In this document: in pieces, positions 1-9,246 of the stretch
How positions within the stretch are numbered: position 1 is the first letter of the stretch
How the letters are laid out: the number at the start of each line of letters is the position of its first letter
Assembly (NCBI GenBank): GCA_004292855.1
Contig: RDXN01000055.1
Location: 33,904-97,903 of the forward strand
Direction of reading: 5' to 3'
DNA from: Cytophagales bacterium
GTDB taxonomy: Bacteria > Bacteroidota > Bacteroidia > Cytophagales > Spirosomataceae
DNA: 64,000 nt
Program-made: the position numbers and the translations under genes
The notes under the pieces: generated by a model
Database searches by the model: none
The model's input: the letters and a program-made list of their open reading frames with translations, nothing else
Told to the model about the DNA's origin: nothing

Positions 1-1002
1 GCACGCGATAAAGCAATAATGGCCCGAATTGTGTACCCACTACGCGATTTGGTTGGGCAGATTTATGTGAAGGAACGGTTTTCCGAATCGGCCAAGAAAG
101 AAGTGCTGGCAGTTTTCGAGACAATCCAGGCTGTATACGCCCGACGCATACAAGCGGCCTCATGGCTAAGTCCTGCCGCCCGAAGTGAAGCCCTTCGCAA
201 ACTTCGGAGCATGGCCCGTAAGATTGGCTACCCCGACCAATGGGACACCTACGATGGGGTACGGATTGACCGGAACGATTTCTTCGGTAACACTGTCCGG
301 CTCTCTGAACGAAACCGCCGGAAAAATCTTCAATCGTTCGACCAACCCGTTGACAAGACAAACTGGCGATTCATGACCGCCGGAACGGGCGCATCGTACA
401 GCAACAGTGAAAACACAATTACGCTGACTGCGGGGTATTTACAACCACCCTACTTTTGGGCGGGTGCCGATGACGCCATAAAATACGCGACCATTGGGCG
501 AACCATTGGTCATGAGCTGACCCACGCTTTTGACTCGGGCGGCTATAAGTACAATGCCGATGGCAACCTACGCAGTTGGTTTAGCACTGCCGATTCAGTT
601 GCTTTTATTAGTCGATATACCCCTCTTTTAGAGCAATTTAGCCAATACAAGGTCTTAGATTCGTTAACGAATAATGGCCCCTTGACTATCGGTGAAAACA
701 TCGCCGATCTGGTTGGATTATCTGTTGCCTACGAAGCTTTTGCGGAGACCTCTCAATTCAAAAACGGCGTTTTGGTAGAGGGCTTAACCCCAGCGCAGCG
801 GTTCTTTCTTGCTTACGCTCAAGAACACAGGGCCGTTTACACCCCCCAAATGATACGGGCCATGTTAGATGATGCCCATCCGCTAGAAGAGTTTCGCGTG
901 AATGGCACGGTACGCAATTTCACTCCTTTTTACGAAGCGTTCAACGTTGGCCAAACCCACAAACTTTACTTGGAGCCAAAGCACAGAGTTGTAATTTGGT
1001 AG
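1..1002 (+). CDS. M13 family metallopeptidase (neprilysin/PepO-like), 5' partial
   Basis: Zinc endopeptidase of the M13 family, normally exported and cleaving short peptides. The frame is open from base 1 (ARDKAI precedes the first ATG at 19), so this is the last 333 residues of a protein that in this family is usually about 670-700 residues. Visible motifs are GHELTH (zinc-binding HExxH), GENIAD (third zinc ligand Glu and catalytic-site Asp), LQPPYF, and DAHPLEEFR, which matches the substrate-binding His/Arg region. The substrate-binding NAFY motif found in M13 enzymes reads GASY here, and the usual C-terminal CRVW reads VVIW. The gene converges on an amidohydrolase 16 bp away with no clear terminator between them. 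Confidence 0.93.
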   Translation, partial: ARDKAIMARIVYPLRDLVGQIYVKERFSESAKKEVLAVFETIQAVYARRIQAASWLSPAARSEALRKLRSMARKIGYPDQWDTYDGVRIDRNDFFGNTVRLSERNRRKNLQSFDQPVDKTNWRFMTAGTGASYSNSENTITLTAGYLQPPYFWAGADDAIKYATIGRTIGHELTHAFDSGGYKYNADGNLRSWFSTADSVAFISRYTPLLEQFSQYKVLDSLTNNGPLTIGENIADLVGLSVAYEAFAETSQFKNGVLVEGLTPAQRFFLAYAQEHRAVYTPQMIRAMLDDAHPLEEFRVNGTVRNFTPFYEAFNVGQTHKLYLEPKHRVVIW

Positions 1003-1018
1003 TGTATCAACATAATCT

Positions 1019-2335
1019 TCATTTACGACTCCCTCCTACAGGCTTCTTTCGCGATACAGGGGCAACCTTCGAGAAGACGGGCGTTCCTCTTTTGAAAACC
1101 ATTTTAACCTGCGTTAGAGCCTGAGCGAAATCGGTCTCCAGGTCGCCCTCAAAAAACACCAAATCGGCCTGCATGCCCTTGCTGATGCTCCCTAGTTTAT
1201 CTGAGACACCTAGAGCTTTCGCTGCTTTGTAGGTGGCATACTGCAATACCTCGCTGACAGGAATCCCGGCTTCATGATAGGCCAACACAACATCAACTGC
1301 TCCTTGCCCCTGCCCTACCCCGGCTACGTCCAGATAATAGTCGGACCCCGACACGATGGTAACGCCCTTTGCAACGGCTCGTCGCAGCCGATCATGTACC
1401 CCGTTCAGAAAGCTATTCGCATAGTCGTCGGCCTCTTTACCCACCATGCCAATACCGGCCACCAGCCGGGCTGCCAGTCGGCGAGAGGCATCCGTCGGCA
1501 CCAGATACGTACCGCGTTGGGCCATTAACTCCAGCGTGGTGTCCGACAGCGCGTAGCCATGCTCGATGCCACTCACCCCGGCCAACACGGCATCGCGGGC
1601 CGACTCGTCGTAGGTGGCATGGGCCGTAACGGTTATGCCGTTGTCGCGGGCAGTTTTCACGATGGCCTCGATCTCGTCTGGGGCCAGTACCCGGTTGTCG
1701 GTATTCATACACACTTTAATCACGTTGATGCCCTGCCGGACATGCTCCAATACCGCTTCGCGAGCGTCGGCGGGCCCCTTCACAACTCGATATTCCTGAT
1801 TGATAACAAAGCTGTCGGCGGGGAACAGTTTGCCAAATTGCCCTCCCGGCGGACTCAGGATAGGCCCCGATACGTATATTGTCAGGTTTCCACTTTTGCT
1901 CAGAAGCTTCTGTAGCCGAACGTCCAGATACTGCCCCGAATTACCCAAGTCCCGAACGGTGGTAATTCCTGCTTCGATATACTGACGGGCAAACCTGAGT
2001 CCCCGCTCAACCCGTTGGTCAGCAGGCACTTTTGAAGCTACTTCCAATCCATCTTTGGTTTGTTTTTGGTGGATCAGCAAGTGGGTATGCATGTCGATCA
2101 ACCCCGGCGTTACGGTGTACCGACTCATGTCAAGCTGTTTTGCTCCTGCGGGTTTCGCCACCTGCGGCCCTACCGCCTGAATAACGCCATTGACAACGAC
2201 GAGTGTCTGATTGGCTAAGAAAAGCTTGTTTTGGGCATCGTAGAGCTTGCCTACACGGATCACCCACGTGTCTTTAGGTTGAGCCAATCCAGTTAATGAG
2301 ATGATTGTTAGCAGAAAAAGCAGGACAGGTCGCAT
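1019..2335 (-). CDS. exported metal-dependent amidohydrolase
   Basis: Amidohydrolase-superfamily enzyme (imidazolonepropionase/prolidase-like subgroup), 438 aa, hydrolysing an unknown C-N or ester bond. The start is taken at the ATG at 2335 because it opens a clean signal peptide (MRPVLLFLLTIISLTGLAQ); a longer reading would put an unlikely 18-residue tail before it. Metal-site residues are in family order: DMHTH at 81-85, the bridging-Lys candidate in VIKVC (K207), H239 in AHATY, H259 in IEHGY and D332 in SGSDYY. It converges on the upstream M13 peptidase. The substrate cannot be read from the sequence. Confidence 0.9.
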   Translation of the reverse strand: MRPVLLFLLTIISLTGLAQPKDTWVIRVGKLYDAQNKLFLANQTLVVVNGVIQAVGPQVAKPAGAKQLDMSRYTVTPGLIDMHTHLLIHQKQTKDGLEVASKVPADQRVERGLRFARQYIEAGITTVRDLGNSGQYLDVRLQKLLSKSGNLTIYVSGPILSPPGGQFGKLFPADSFVINQEYRVVKGPADAREAVLEHVRQGINVIKVCMNTDNRVLAPDEIEAIVKTARDNGITVTAHATYDESARDAVLAGVSGIEHGYALSDTTLELMAQRGTYLVPTDASRRLAARLVAGIGMVGKEADDYANSFLNGVHDRLRRAVAKGVTIVSGSDYYLDVAGVGQGQGAVDVVLAYHEAGIPVSEVLQYATYKAAKALGVSDKLGSISKGMQADLVFFEGDLETDFAQALTQVKMVFKRGTPVFSKVAPVSRKKPVGGSRK

Positions 2336-2472
2336 GATGGAGAAGGGGTTTGTGGTATGTAGATGCAGACAGAATAGACCGGGTTGCATACATAGATCGC
2401 AAAATAAACAATTTCACCATCAACCCGTTAAATAGATAGACTTAATTACTTCAACGTTATCTAGTAAACAAC

Positions 2473-3159
2473 ATGAAATCGTCACAAAAACTGACGCTTG
2501 GCCTGGGTGTTCTCGCCACGCTAGCCCTTGCCAACAGCGCAATGGCCCAACAAAACACCCGCATGAATTCGGGGGCTACCACGTCGTCATCGTCGATGAT
2601 GAACGCCAACATGGTGGGTCGTCAGAGCAAAGCCGAGTTCGACCGGGTGAACAAAAAAGGAGCCGCCGATGTGGCAGCCATCCGCCCAACGAGTACGAAA
2701 CTGTCGACTGCCGACCAAAACCTGATGCTCGAAGTGGCCAAAGGGGGCATGATGCAACTGGAAACGAGCAGGATTGCCGTTCAGAAGGCTACATCGCCTG
2801 AGGTTCGTGCGATAGCGCAGGCCGAAGTGGATGAGCAAACGGGCCTTTCCGCTAAATTGAAGGAGATTGCACAGGCGAAAGGCGTTACCCTGCCCGAGTC
2901 GCCCGATGCCGATACGCAGGCGATGATCACCCGGATGAACGCCATGTCAGCCAAAGAACTGGAGCAGCATTACATGGGCGAACACGCCGTGAAAGGTCAC
3001 GAAAAACTCGATCAGGTAATGAACAAGGTGAAAAGCCAGGCCTCAGACGCAAACCTCAAGAGCATTGAGATGGTAGCTCACCCACTCGTGAAGGCTCACC
3101 TGAATGTTTCGCAGGATGTGCTGTCGAAAATGGGCAACGGTGGTACAATGAACCGGTAA
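2473..3159 (+). CDS. exported DUF4142 domain protein
   Basis: 228-aa protein with a signal peptide (residues 1-25, ending SAMAQ), a short Ser/Thr/Met-rich linker, and a DUF4142 ferritin-like four-helix domain from about residue 75 to 215. The core pattern of a helix with QLETSRIAV followed by EVRAIAQAEVDEQ matches that family, whose members are periplasmic and of unknown activity. It stands alone, divergent from the amidohydrolase. A strong bidirectional hairpin follows 10 bp after the stop. A second, more distant DUF4142 lipoprotein lies at 36437-37015. Confidence 0.88.
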   Translation: MKSSQKLTLGLGVLATLALANSAMAQQNTRMNSGATTSSSSMMNANMVGRQSKAEFDRVNKKGAADVAAIRPTSTKLSTADQNLMLEVAKGGMMQLETSRIAVQKATSPEVRAIAQAEVDEQTGLSAKLKEIAQAKGVTLPESPDADTQAMITRMNAMSAKELEQHYMGEHAVKGHEKLDQVMNKVKSQASDANLKSIEMVAHPLVKAHLNVSQDVLSKMGNGGTMNR

Positions 3160-3169
3160 TACACACGAA

Positions 3170-3222
3170 GCCAGATACAAAACGGGCGACTCAAATCATG
3201 AGTCGCCCGTTTTGTATCTGGC
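3170..3222. terminator. bidirectional terminator hairpin
   Basis: Perfect inverted repeat with 23-bp arms (3170-3192 and 3200-3222) and a 7-base loop, rich in GGGCGAC/GTCGCCC. It sits between two convergent genes and its last base is the first base of the stop triplet of the minus-strand DUF5686 gene, so it probably ends transcription in both directions. Confidence 0.85.
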
Positions 3223-5969
3223 TACCGCCCAAAGTTGAGGGTTGTTCCGACCCGGAACCCCAAGCCCTTATACTTCCAGTCTTGAAATTGCCCGATCACT
3301 TCCAGCCGGAAGAAGGGAAACACCTTTGGAATCAGACCGTTCAGGCCGTAGCCCACCTCGGTGTAGTTGCGCGAGTTAGGCGTTGCGAGGTGATGCACGA
3401 ACAGGTTTTCTTTCAACTCCAACAACCGGAACCAGGTGATCTGCGTGAGGAAAAACTTACGGTACTCCGCGAGCAGGTGCCCCTCAAAGAACCGTTTGCC
3501 CGTGCTGAATTCGTAGTACGGCAACAGTCGGAACACGCTCACCGGGTCGCCCTGTTGCAGGAAAAACTGGTTGCCCGCAAAGTGGCGGAAGTCGGGGAAG
3601 TACACGGCCCGGTCGTTCACAAACGCCCCCGCCGATAGGTTGTAGCTCAACCGGCTCCGAATCCCCGTCTCGAACGAGTGGCTGATACGAGCCTGCAAAA
3701 AATCGTAGTTTACGTCGGAGCCACCCACTCCCGCGATGCCTTTGCGATAGTTGACCGACAACCACGGCGCGTCGTTGTTGGGGCGGCTGTAGCGTTTGCC
3801 GTTGCGGATGTAGTAGCGGGGCGCACCCAACCGGGCCGACGCCGTGAGGTTGAACACCAATGCCTGATGCACCGGAAATGCCGACGATCCTACCTCCGCG
3901 TTCTCGACGCGGTTCGTCGTAAACGACCGGTTGCGCCAGTTGATCCAGGGGCGAATCGTTTCCCTGAAATTGGCCAGTTCGGTGCGCTCGGCGTATTCCA
4001 GCGAACTGTTAATGGTCACACGCTCCTTCCAGGGTTTGAAATCAGCCGAGAGTCGCAGGTAGTCTTTTTGATACTCTTTCAGGAAGTTCTGCTCGAAAAA
4101 CAGTGTCGTGAGGGTGTTGAGGCCATTTCCAATGGGGCTTTCGGGGTTCAATTGCGACACATACCGCCCGCCCTGTAGGTTCACGACCGTATTTTTGAAC
4201 GCATACTGTGTTTGCCCATACCCAATAAATTTATCCCAGCCGAAGCCGTACCGGCCCACGCCCCCCACCGACCAGGTTGGTCCGGGCAGGTAGCGCGGTC
4301 GTTTGTCTTTGTCCGTCGAGGCCCGTTTGGTCGTGTCTACTGCCCCACCCCGGATGTTTAGTTTCAAACCGGCCGTGAGCCAATAACCCTCCACGGTATT
4401 GTAGCCGAAGCTAGTCGTCGGGTCGTTTAGAGGGCTATCGTAGCGTAGGTTCGTTCGGTTGCCCAGCCGCCAGTTGGCCCCGCTCCAAAGCTGCGACAGC
4501 TTTACCGCCGAGCTACTTTTGGTCGAGTCCTTCTTGGCAACCTTCACCGAATCTTTCTTGGCTTTTATTTCCCGCACTACTTTCAGGCTGTCGTTACGGA
4601 CGTAGCTTTTGATCTCTGCCGTTGTGAGCGGAACCGACCGCAATGAGTCCCAGTAGGCCACCGACCGTTTTCCCGCCAGCGAGTCAATCGAAGTCGAGTC
4701 GTTGCGCACCACCTGCACATCTTCTTTCTTTTCTTGCCGGGCTTTCTCTTTGCGTTCTTTCAGTTCCTGTTTTTCGTACTCCTTCATCATCTGCCGCATG
4801 TTCCTGGTCGAAAACTCTTTCTGTTTTTTCACCAATTCATCCATCGACTGATCCTTCACCTCGCGCTTCGACAACTGAACATCGGGTTTGTATTTCTTCT
4901 CATCGACCACCTGCACGTCGTCGACAAAGGCGGGATTTATCTTCAGGTTGCGGTACTGATAACTGACCACCGCATCGCCCCCGAGCTTTACGCCAAAAAT
5001 TTGCCCTTTAAAGTTAAATCGCCCGTTTACCGGCATCCACACGTTCTGAATCGGCGTGTAGGTTTGCCGCAAATTTATCGTAAACCCCTGTTGTACAACC
5101 TGTTCGAGTTGCAGGCTGTGGATGGCCCACGACTGCTCGATAATGTAGATGATGCCCCGAAACACACCCTCCCCCCACGACCGGGGCGTCACACGTATCT
5201 TGCTGATCTCAATCCCATTGGCCTCCCGAAACGTACCCTCATACACAAACTTGTAGTAGGCAAACGCCTTTGGCGACAAGGGCGATACGGCGTTGTTGAT
5301 CTCCGGGCGATAAAACGATCCCATCGCAAACTGTGCCGGAATGAGTTCATTACTTTGGGAATTGCGCGAGGCAATCAGTCGTTGTTTGTAGGTATTGGGT
5401 TGCTGAAACGACACCTCGGATACGGACTCAAACACGTTCGGCACGCCCACCTTAAAATTGGCATCTACTTCAGCCTCTTTCAGTTGTTTCTTGGCCATCT
5501 TCTCGACCAGAGCCGGAATACTCTCCACGATAAACGACCCTTTTCCGTAGATCCGGGCGGTGTAGCTATTCACCTGCAACTCGTGAAATTTGCTCTTGGC
5601 GATGGCCCGGCGCATAATGGTGTAGGCCGGATCTTCGTTGGTCGATTTGGTCGATACCTCCTGCAACCGATACGCCTGCTCAACCATCACCACATCCAGG
5701 CTGACAAATTCACTTTTAACGTCAACAGATTTTTGTTGGGTCTGAAAACCCAGATATTGAAACACGACATCGTAGCGACCCGGTGCCAAGGGCAATTCAT
5801 AGCGACCCTCCGTGTTAGCAATGGTGCCGTTTGGCGTGCTTTTCACGACAATGGCCGCGTAAGGTAGCACCTCGCCTTTCTCATTTTTGATAACTCCCCG
5901 GATACCCTGCCCAAATACCGCAATGCTAAACAGGCAGCAACAGATTGACGTAAAGAAATGGCGAAACAT
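3222..5969 (-). CDS. DUF5686 and carboxypeptidase-like regulatory domain outer-membrane protein
   Basis: 915 aa. Signal peptide at 1-20 (ending VFGQ), then a CarboxypepD_reg-like beta-sandwich (about 22-95; GVIKNEKGEVLPYAAIVV, NTEGRYELPL), then a DUF5686 region beginning near residue 105 with the family pattern EDPAYTIMRRAI. Residues about 375-490 are a highly charged Lys/Glu-rich stretch, followed by an aromatic-rich C-terminal part with alternating strands that looks like a TonB-receptor-type barrel and ends LNFGR. The family is confined to Bacteroidota and its function is not established; it may be an outer-membrane channel or assembly protein. It is transcribed alone. Confidence 0.88.
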   Translation of the reverse strand: MFRHFFTSICCCLFSIAVFGQGIRGVIKNEKGEVLPYAAIVVKSTPNGTIANTEGRYELPLAPGRYDVVFQYLGFQTQQKSVDVKSEFVSLDVVMVEQAYRLQEVSTKSTNEDPAYTIMRRAIAKSKFHELQVNSYTARIYGKGSFIVESIPALVEKMAKKQLKEAEVDANFKVGVPNVFESVSEVSFQQPNTYKQRLIASRNSQSNELIPAQFAMGSFYRPEINNAVSPLSPKAFAYYKFVYEGTFREANGIEISKIRVTPRSWGEGVFRGIIYIIEQSWAIHSLQLEQVVQQGFTINLRQTYTPIQNVWMPVNGRFNFKGQIFGVKLGGDAVVSYQYRNLKINPAFVDDVQVVDEKKYKPDVQLSKREVKDQSMDELVKKQKEFSTRNMRQMMKEYEKQELKERKEKARQEKKEDVQVVRNDSTSIDSLAGKRSVAYWDSLRSVPLTTAEIKSYVRNDSLKVVREIKAKKDSVKVAKKDSTKSSSAVKLSQLWSGANWRLGNRTNLRYDSPLNDPTTSFGYNTVEGYWLTAGLKLNIRGGAVDTTKRASTDKDKRPRYLPGPTWSVGGVGRYGFGWDKFIGYGQTQYAFKNTVVNLQGGRYVSQLNPESPIGNGLNTLTTLFFEQNFLKEYQKDYLRLSADFKPWKERVTINSSLEYAERTELANFRETIRPWINWRNRSFTTNRVENAEVGSSAFPVHQALVFNLTASARLGAPRYYIRNGKRYSRPNNDAPWLSVNYRKGIAGVGGSDVNYDFLQARISHSFETGIRSRLSYNLSAGAFVNDRAVYFPDFRHFAGNQFFLQQGDPVSVFRLLPYYEFSTGKRFFEGHLLAEYRKFFLTQITWFRLLELKENLFVHHLATPNSRNYTEVGYGLNGLIPKVFPFFRLEVIGQFQDWKYKGLGFRVGTTLNFGR

Positions 5970-6092
5970 GGTGGTTAATTTTGATGATGCGACAAGTTAC
6001 GCCCCTCCGCCCACCACCCGAAACTATTTTCGTTCAATTAACCAATTTTAAGGATCAACGCCGGGAAAGCCCTTTTGAACGGGCGAGAACTG

Positions 6093-6140
6093 GAAACAAA
6101 ACAGAAGCGGTCCCCGATTTTGTGGGGGACCGCTTCTGTT
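6093..6140 (-). terminator. terminator of the CHRD gene
   Basis: 16-bp perfect stem (6100-6115 with 6125-6140) and a 9-base loop. Read on the minus strand it is followed by a T-rich tail (TTTTGTTT). It lies 23 bp beyond the stop of the CHRD lipoprotein gene. Confidence 0.85.
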
Positions 6141-6163
6141 AATTCGCCTGAAACGATTTCTGC

Positions 6164-6967
6164 CTAGGGTCGGATATCACCGCGAATTTCGCCCCCCGGG
6201 AAAGCCGGAGTGTGCAGATTAGCGTAATAAAATCCGTTCAGCAAACTATCGACCCGCGTGCTTGTGGTCAGTGTAGCCGTGCCAATGATGGGTGAGCCGA
6301 GTGAGGCAAACCCAATTTCGACTGGGCCGTTGCCATTGGCCGCATTTATTCGGTGGAGGTGCCCCGCCGACGGAGTCAGGCCCGCATACGTTACCGTGTA
6401 ATTCAACACGCGGGTTGTTGGGTCAATAACGCCCGCAAAAGAGCCGCTTGCACTTGTAACAACCGGATTTGGTCGTTCGGCAGCTCCCGAAAGAGTAGCT
6501 TTCAACTTGATGGGGCCGTCGACCCGCACATTACCCCGAATTTCGCCCCCCGGATTGGCGGGCGTGTGGAGGTTCACATAATAAAACCCATTGATTAGGC
6601 TGTCGACCCGGCTGTTGGTCGTCAGTGTGGCCGTACCTATGATAGGCGACCCCAAATTAGCAAACGGAATTTCGACCGGCCCGTTACCATTGGCGGCATT
6701 GATCCGGTGAATATGCCCTGCCGAGGGGGTAATGCCCGAATACGTCACGGTGTAGTTCAGCACGCGGGTAGACCGATCCAGGATACCCACAAACGTACCC
6801 GTACCGGGCGAAACCACTGGATTTGGCCGCTCAGCCGAACCGCTCAAATTGGCAACCAACCGAATCTGAGCAGTTGGCCCAAACTGGGCGTGGTCGTTAC
6901 AGCCGATAAAGAAAATAGAACCTGCCAGCATCAAAAGGGCCGACCAAACAGCGTAGGTATGTTTCAT
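6164..6967 (-). CDS. lipoprotein with two tandem CHRD domains
   Basis: 267 aa. The ATG at 6967 is preferred because it opens a lipoprotein signal peptide (MKHTYAVWSALLMLAGSIFFIGC, lipobox FIGC); an upstream start would add 24 non-signal residues. Two copies of the CHRD (chordin-type) domain follow, of about 110 residues each, with nearly the same sequence: both contain AERPNPVV, VLNYTVTY, RINAANGNGPVEI, GSPIIGTATLTT and PGGEIRG. CHRD proteins in bacteria are surface or periplasmic with unknown ligands. The similarity between copies points to a recent internal duplication. It is a single-gene unit with its own terminator. Confidence 0.9.
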   Translation of the reverse strand: MKHTYAVWSALLMLAGSIFFIGCNDHAQFGPTAQIRLVANLSGSAERPNPVVSPGTGTFVGILDRSTRVLNYTVTYSGITPSAGHIHRINAANGNGPVEIPFANLGSPIIGTATLTTNSRVDSLINGFYYVNLHTPANPGGEIRGNVRVDGPIKLKATLSGAAERPNPVVTSASGSFAGVIDPTTRVLNYTVTYAGLTPSAGHLHRINAANGNGPVEIGFASLGSPIIGTATLTTSTRVDSLLNGFYYANLHTPAFPGGEIRGDIRP

Positions 6968-7071
6968 AAGGAAATCAGAGTTAAATAGGTGATTCTCATT
7001 AAACCTACGGATTATTCGTTTGTTCGGTTGCTCCTCCACTTAAATAAATTTTGACGATGCACGCTGGAAAT

Positions 7072-7101
7072 AAAAAACCCCGCATCGTTTCCGATACAGG
7101 G
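7072..7101 (-). terminator. terminator of sufB
   Basis: On the minus strand a 10-bp stem (two G-T pairs) closes a GAAA tetraloop and is followed directly by six T residues (7072-7077). It lies 24 bp beyond the sufB stop codon, so sufB appears to end its transcript here. Confidence 0.88.
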
Positions 7102-7124
7102 CTATTGATATTGCTTCACAACGA

Positions 7125-8600
7125 TTAACCAACCGATCCTTCTAAGCTGATTTCCAGTAACTTCTGTGCCTCAACGGCAAATTCCATTGGCAACTGATTC
7201 AACACCTCCTTGGCGTATCCGTTGATGATCAACGCTACAGCCTGTTCGGTTGGAATGCCGCGTTGGTTGCAGTAGAACAACTGATCTTCGCCAATTTTCG
7301 AGGTCGTAGCCTCGTGTTCAACCGTCGCAGTCGGGTTTTTGACTTCAAGGTAGGGGAACGTGTGCGCCCCGCATTTATCACCAAGTAATAGCGAGTCGCA
7401 CTGCGAGTGGTTCCGGGCGTTGTCGGCCCGCTTCATCACCTCAACCAAACCCCGGTATGAGTTTTGGCTCTTCCCCGCCGAGATGCCTTTCGATACAATC
7501 CGGCTTTTCGTGTTCTTACCGATATGCACCATTTTGGTGCCCGTGTCGGCCTGCTGCATATTATTGGTGACGGCCACCGAATAGAACTCGCCAATCGAAT
7601 TATCGCCTTTCAGGATAACCGAAGGGTATTTCCAGGTGATGGCCGAGCCGGTTTCCACCTGCGTCCACGAAATTTTGGAGTTTGGCCCGTCGCAGATGCC
7701 GCGCTTGGTCACGAAGTTGTAAATACCCCCGCGCCCTTCTTTATCGCCCGGATACCAGTTTTGTACCGTCGAATACTTAATCTCGGCAGCCGTATGGGCA
7801 ACCAATTCAACCACAGCCGCGTGCAACTGATTCTCATCACGCATGGGAGCCGTACACCCCTCCAGGTAGCTCACGTACGAACCCTCGTCGGCCACAATCA
7901 GCGTCCGCTCGAACTGCCCCGTTCCGGCTGCGTTAATGCGGAAATACGTCGACAACTCCATTGGGCAACGAACACCCTTCGGAATGTAGCAGAACGAACC
8001 GTCAGTAAACACTGCCGAATTGAGGGCGGCAAAATAGTTGTCTTTAACCGGGATCACCGACCCTATATATTTCTTCACCAGATCGGGGTGCTCGTGAACA
8101 GCCTCCGAGATCGAGCAGAAAATAATACCTTTTTCGGCCAGTTCTTTCTTGAACGTAGTCGCCACCGACACCGAGTCCATTACAGCATCGACGGCCACAC
8201 GGGGGCGGTCGCCCTCCTGCTCAACCACACCCGCCAATCGTTTTTGCTCGTTCAGAGAAATACCGAGTCGCTTAAACGTATCGAGCAGTTCGGGGTCGAT
8301 TTCGTCGAGCGAGTTAACGGTTTTCTTTTGTTTGGGAGCCGAGTAATATTTAATGGCCTGATAATCGATCTTCGGGTATTTTACGTTTGGCCAATGGGGT
8401 TCGGTCATGGTTTGCCAATGCCGAAACGCCTTTAGTCGCCAATCGAGCAGCCACTCCGGTTCGTTTTTCTTGGCCGAAATAAACCGGACAATATCTTCGT
8501 CTAAGCCTTGAGGAGCTTCATCCGCTTCGATGAGGGTTTCGAATCCGTACTTATATTCTGAATTGGTGATGCTCTCCAGGAGTTCAACTTCTTTGCTCAT
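7125..8600 (-). CDS. sufB: Fe-S cluster assembly protein SufB
   Basis: 491-aa scaffold subunit of the SUF iron-sulfur cluster machinery, which normally works as the SufBC2D complex in the cytoplasm. The sequence is strongly SufB-like throughout, with [35 protein letters not shown] and the C-terminal [26 protein letters not shown]. The ATG at 8600 gives the family-typical start MSKEVELLE; the frame open upstream runs into a repeat. A candidate -7 box lies at 8637-8644. Oddly, sufC, sufD and sufS do not follow: a terminator and an unrelated CHRD gene do, so the rest of the pathway must be elsewhere. Confidence 0.96.
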   Translation of the reverse strand: MSKEVELLESITNSEYKYGFETLIEADEAPQGLDEDIVRFISAKKNEPEWLLDWRLKAFRHWQTMTEPHWPNVKYPKIDYQAIKYYSAPKQKKTVNSLDEIDPELLDTFKRLGISLNEQKRLAGVVEQEGDRPRVAVDAVMDSVSVATTFKKELAEKGIIFCSISEAVHEHPDLVKKYIGSVIPVKDNYFAALNSAVFTDGSFCYIPKGVRCPMELSTYFRINAAGTGQFERTLIVADEGSYVSYLEGCTAPMRDENQLHAAVVELVAHTAAEIKYSTVQNWYPGDKEGRGGIYNFVTKRGICDGPNSKISWTQVETGSAITWKYPSVILKGDNSIGEFYSVAVTNNMQQADTGTKMVHIGKNTKSRIVSKGISAGKSQNSYRGLVEVMKRADNARNHSQCDSLLLGDKCGAHTFPYLEVKNPTATVEHEATTSKIGEDQLFYCNQRGIPTEQAVALIINGYAKEVLNQLPMEFAVEAQKLLEISLEGSVG

Positions 8601-8636
8601 AGTTTGTCGCGAAAACGGTTTTACCGTTCTATCGTA

Positions 8637-8644
8637 CAAAAGTA
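8637..8644 (-). promoter_or_regulatory. candidate -7 box for sufB
   Basis: TACTTTTG on the minus strand fits the Bacteroidota consensus TAnnTTTG and lies 36 bp upstream of the sufB ATG. No convincing -33 TTTG was seen at the usual spacing. Confidence 0.45.
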
Positions 8645-8689
8645 ACAATTTAGCGAACGGCCCTGTTCCGTTGGCGGAAAGTTTGTGTA

Positions 8690-8760
8690 GTAGAACGGTT
8701 TTCCAAAACCGTTCGATTAGTTCGGTTACTATCACGAACGGTTTTGGAAAACCGTTCTAC
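8690..8760. repeat. 26-bp perfect inverted repeat with self-palindromic arms
   Basis: Arms 8690-8715 and 8735-8760 are perfect reverse complements around a 19-base loop. Each arm is itself almost palindromic (AACGGTTTT-CC-AAAACCGTT), so it can fold alone or with its partner. A partial third copy (AACGGTTTTACCGTTC) lies at 8614-8629. It occupies the gap between the Lrp-type gene and sufB. A terminator for the Lrp gene or a REP-like mobile repeat are both possible. Confidence 0.75.
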
Positions 8761-8763
8761 GTT

Positions 8764-9231
8764 CTACTCATCCAACGGAATGGGTCGGTTCACGCTTTCT
8801 TCCAGCGAGATGAATGTTTCGGTTCGCTGAATGCCCTGCACTTTCTGGATTTTGTCGTGCAGTACCTCGCGTAGATGGTTTGTATCGCGGCACACGATGC
8901 GGGCAAAGATGCTGTAAATGCCCGTTGTATAATGAATATTCACCACCTCCGGGATTTGCCGGAGTTGATCGGCTACCTCGGCATAGAGTGAACTTTTGTC
9001 CAGATAAATGCCCAAAAACGCACTAATGTCCCAGCCCAGCTTGGTATAGTCGATCACCAACTGCGACCCTCGCACGATGCCCATTTGCTCCATTTTCTTC
9101 ATGCGGACATGCACTGTACCGCCCGATACAAAGATTTTTTTACCGATTTCGGTGTAGGGCATATTCGCGTCCTGCATCAGGAGCGACAGTATTTTTAGGT
9201 CAGTATTATCAATTTCTAAATTTTTGTCCAT
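8764..9231 (-). CDS. Lrp/AsnC family transcriptional regulator
   Basis: 155 aa. N-terminal winged helix-turn-helix (about residues 6-56; IDNTDLKILSLLMQDANMPYTEIGKKI, then VSGGTVHVRMKKMEQMGIV) and C-terminal RAM ligand-binding domain (about 70-145). Such proteins form octamers and respond to amino acids. It lies upstream of sufB in the same orientation but is separated from it by a large inverted repeat. Two copies of TTTGAGAATTT upstream (9247 and 9295) could be its own binding sites. The regulon is not predictable. Confidence 0.93.
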   Translation of the reverse strand: MDKNLEIDNTDLKILSLLMQDANMPYTEIGKKIFVSGGTVHVRMKKMEQMGIVRGSQLVIDYTKLGWDISAFLGIYLDKSSLYAEVADQLRQIPEVVNIHYTTGIYSIFARIVCRDTNHLREVLHDKIQKVQGIQRTETFISLEESVNRPIPLDE

Positions 9232-9246
9232 TTCCGTGAACCTCTA

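Noticed and set aside
4734..5867. 377-codon open frame on the + strand inside the DUF5686 gene
   Set aside because: It is antisense to a well-supported gene, has no recognisable domain, and its His/Leu-rich composition is typical of a reverse-frame shadow.
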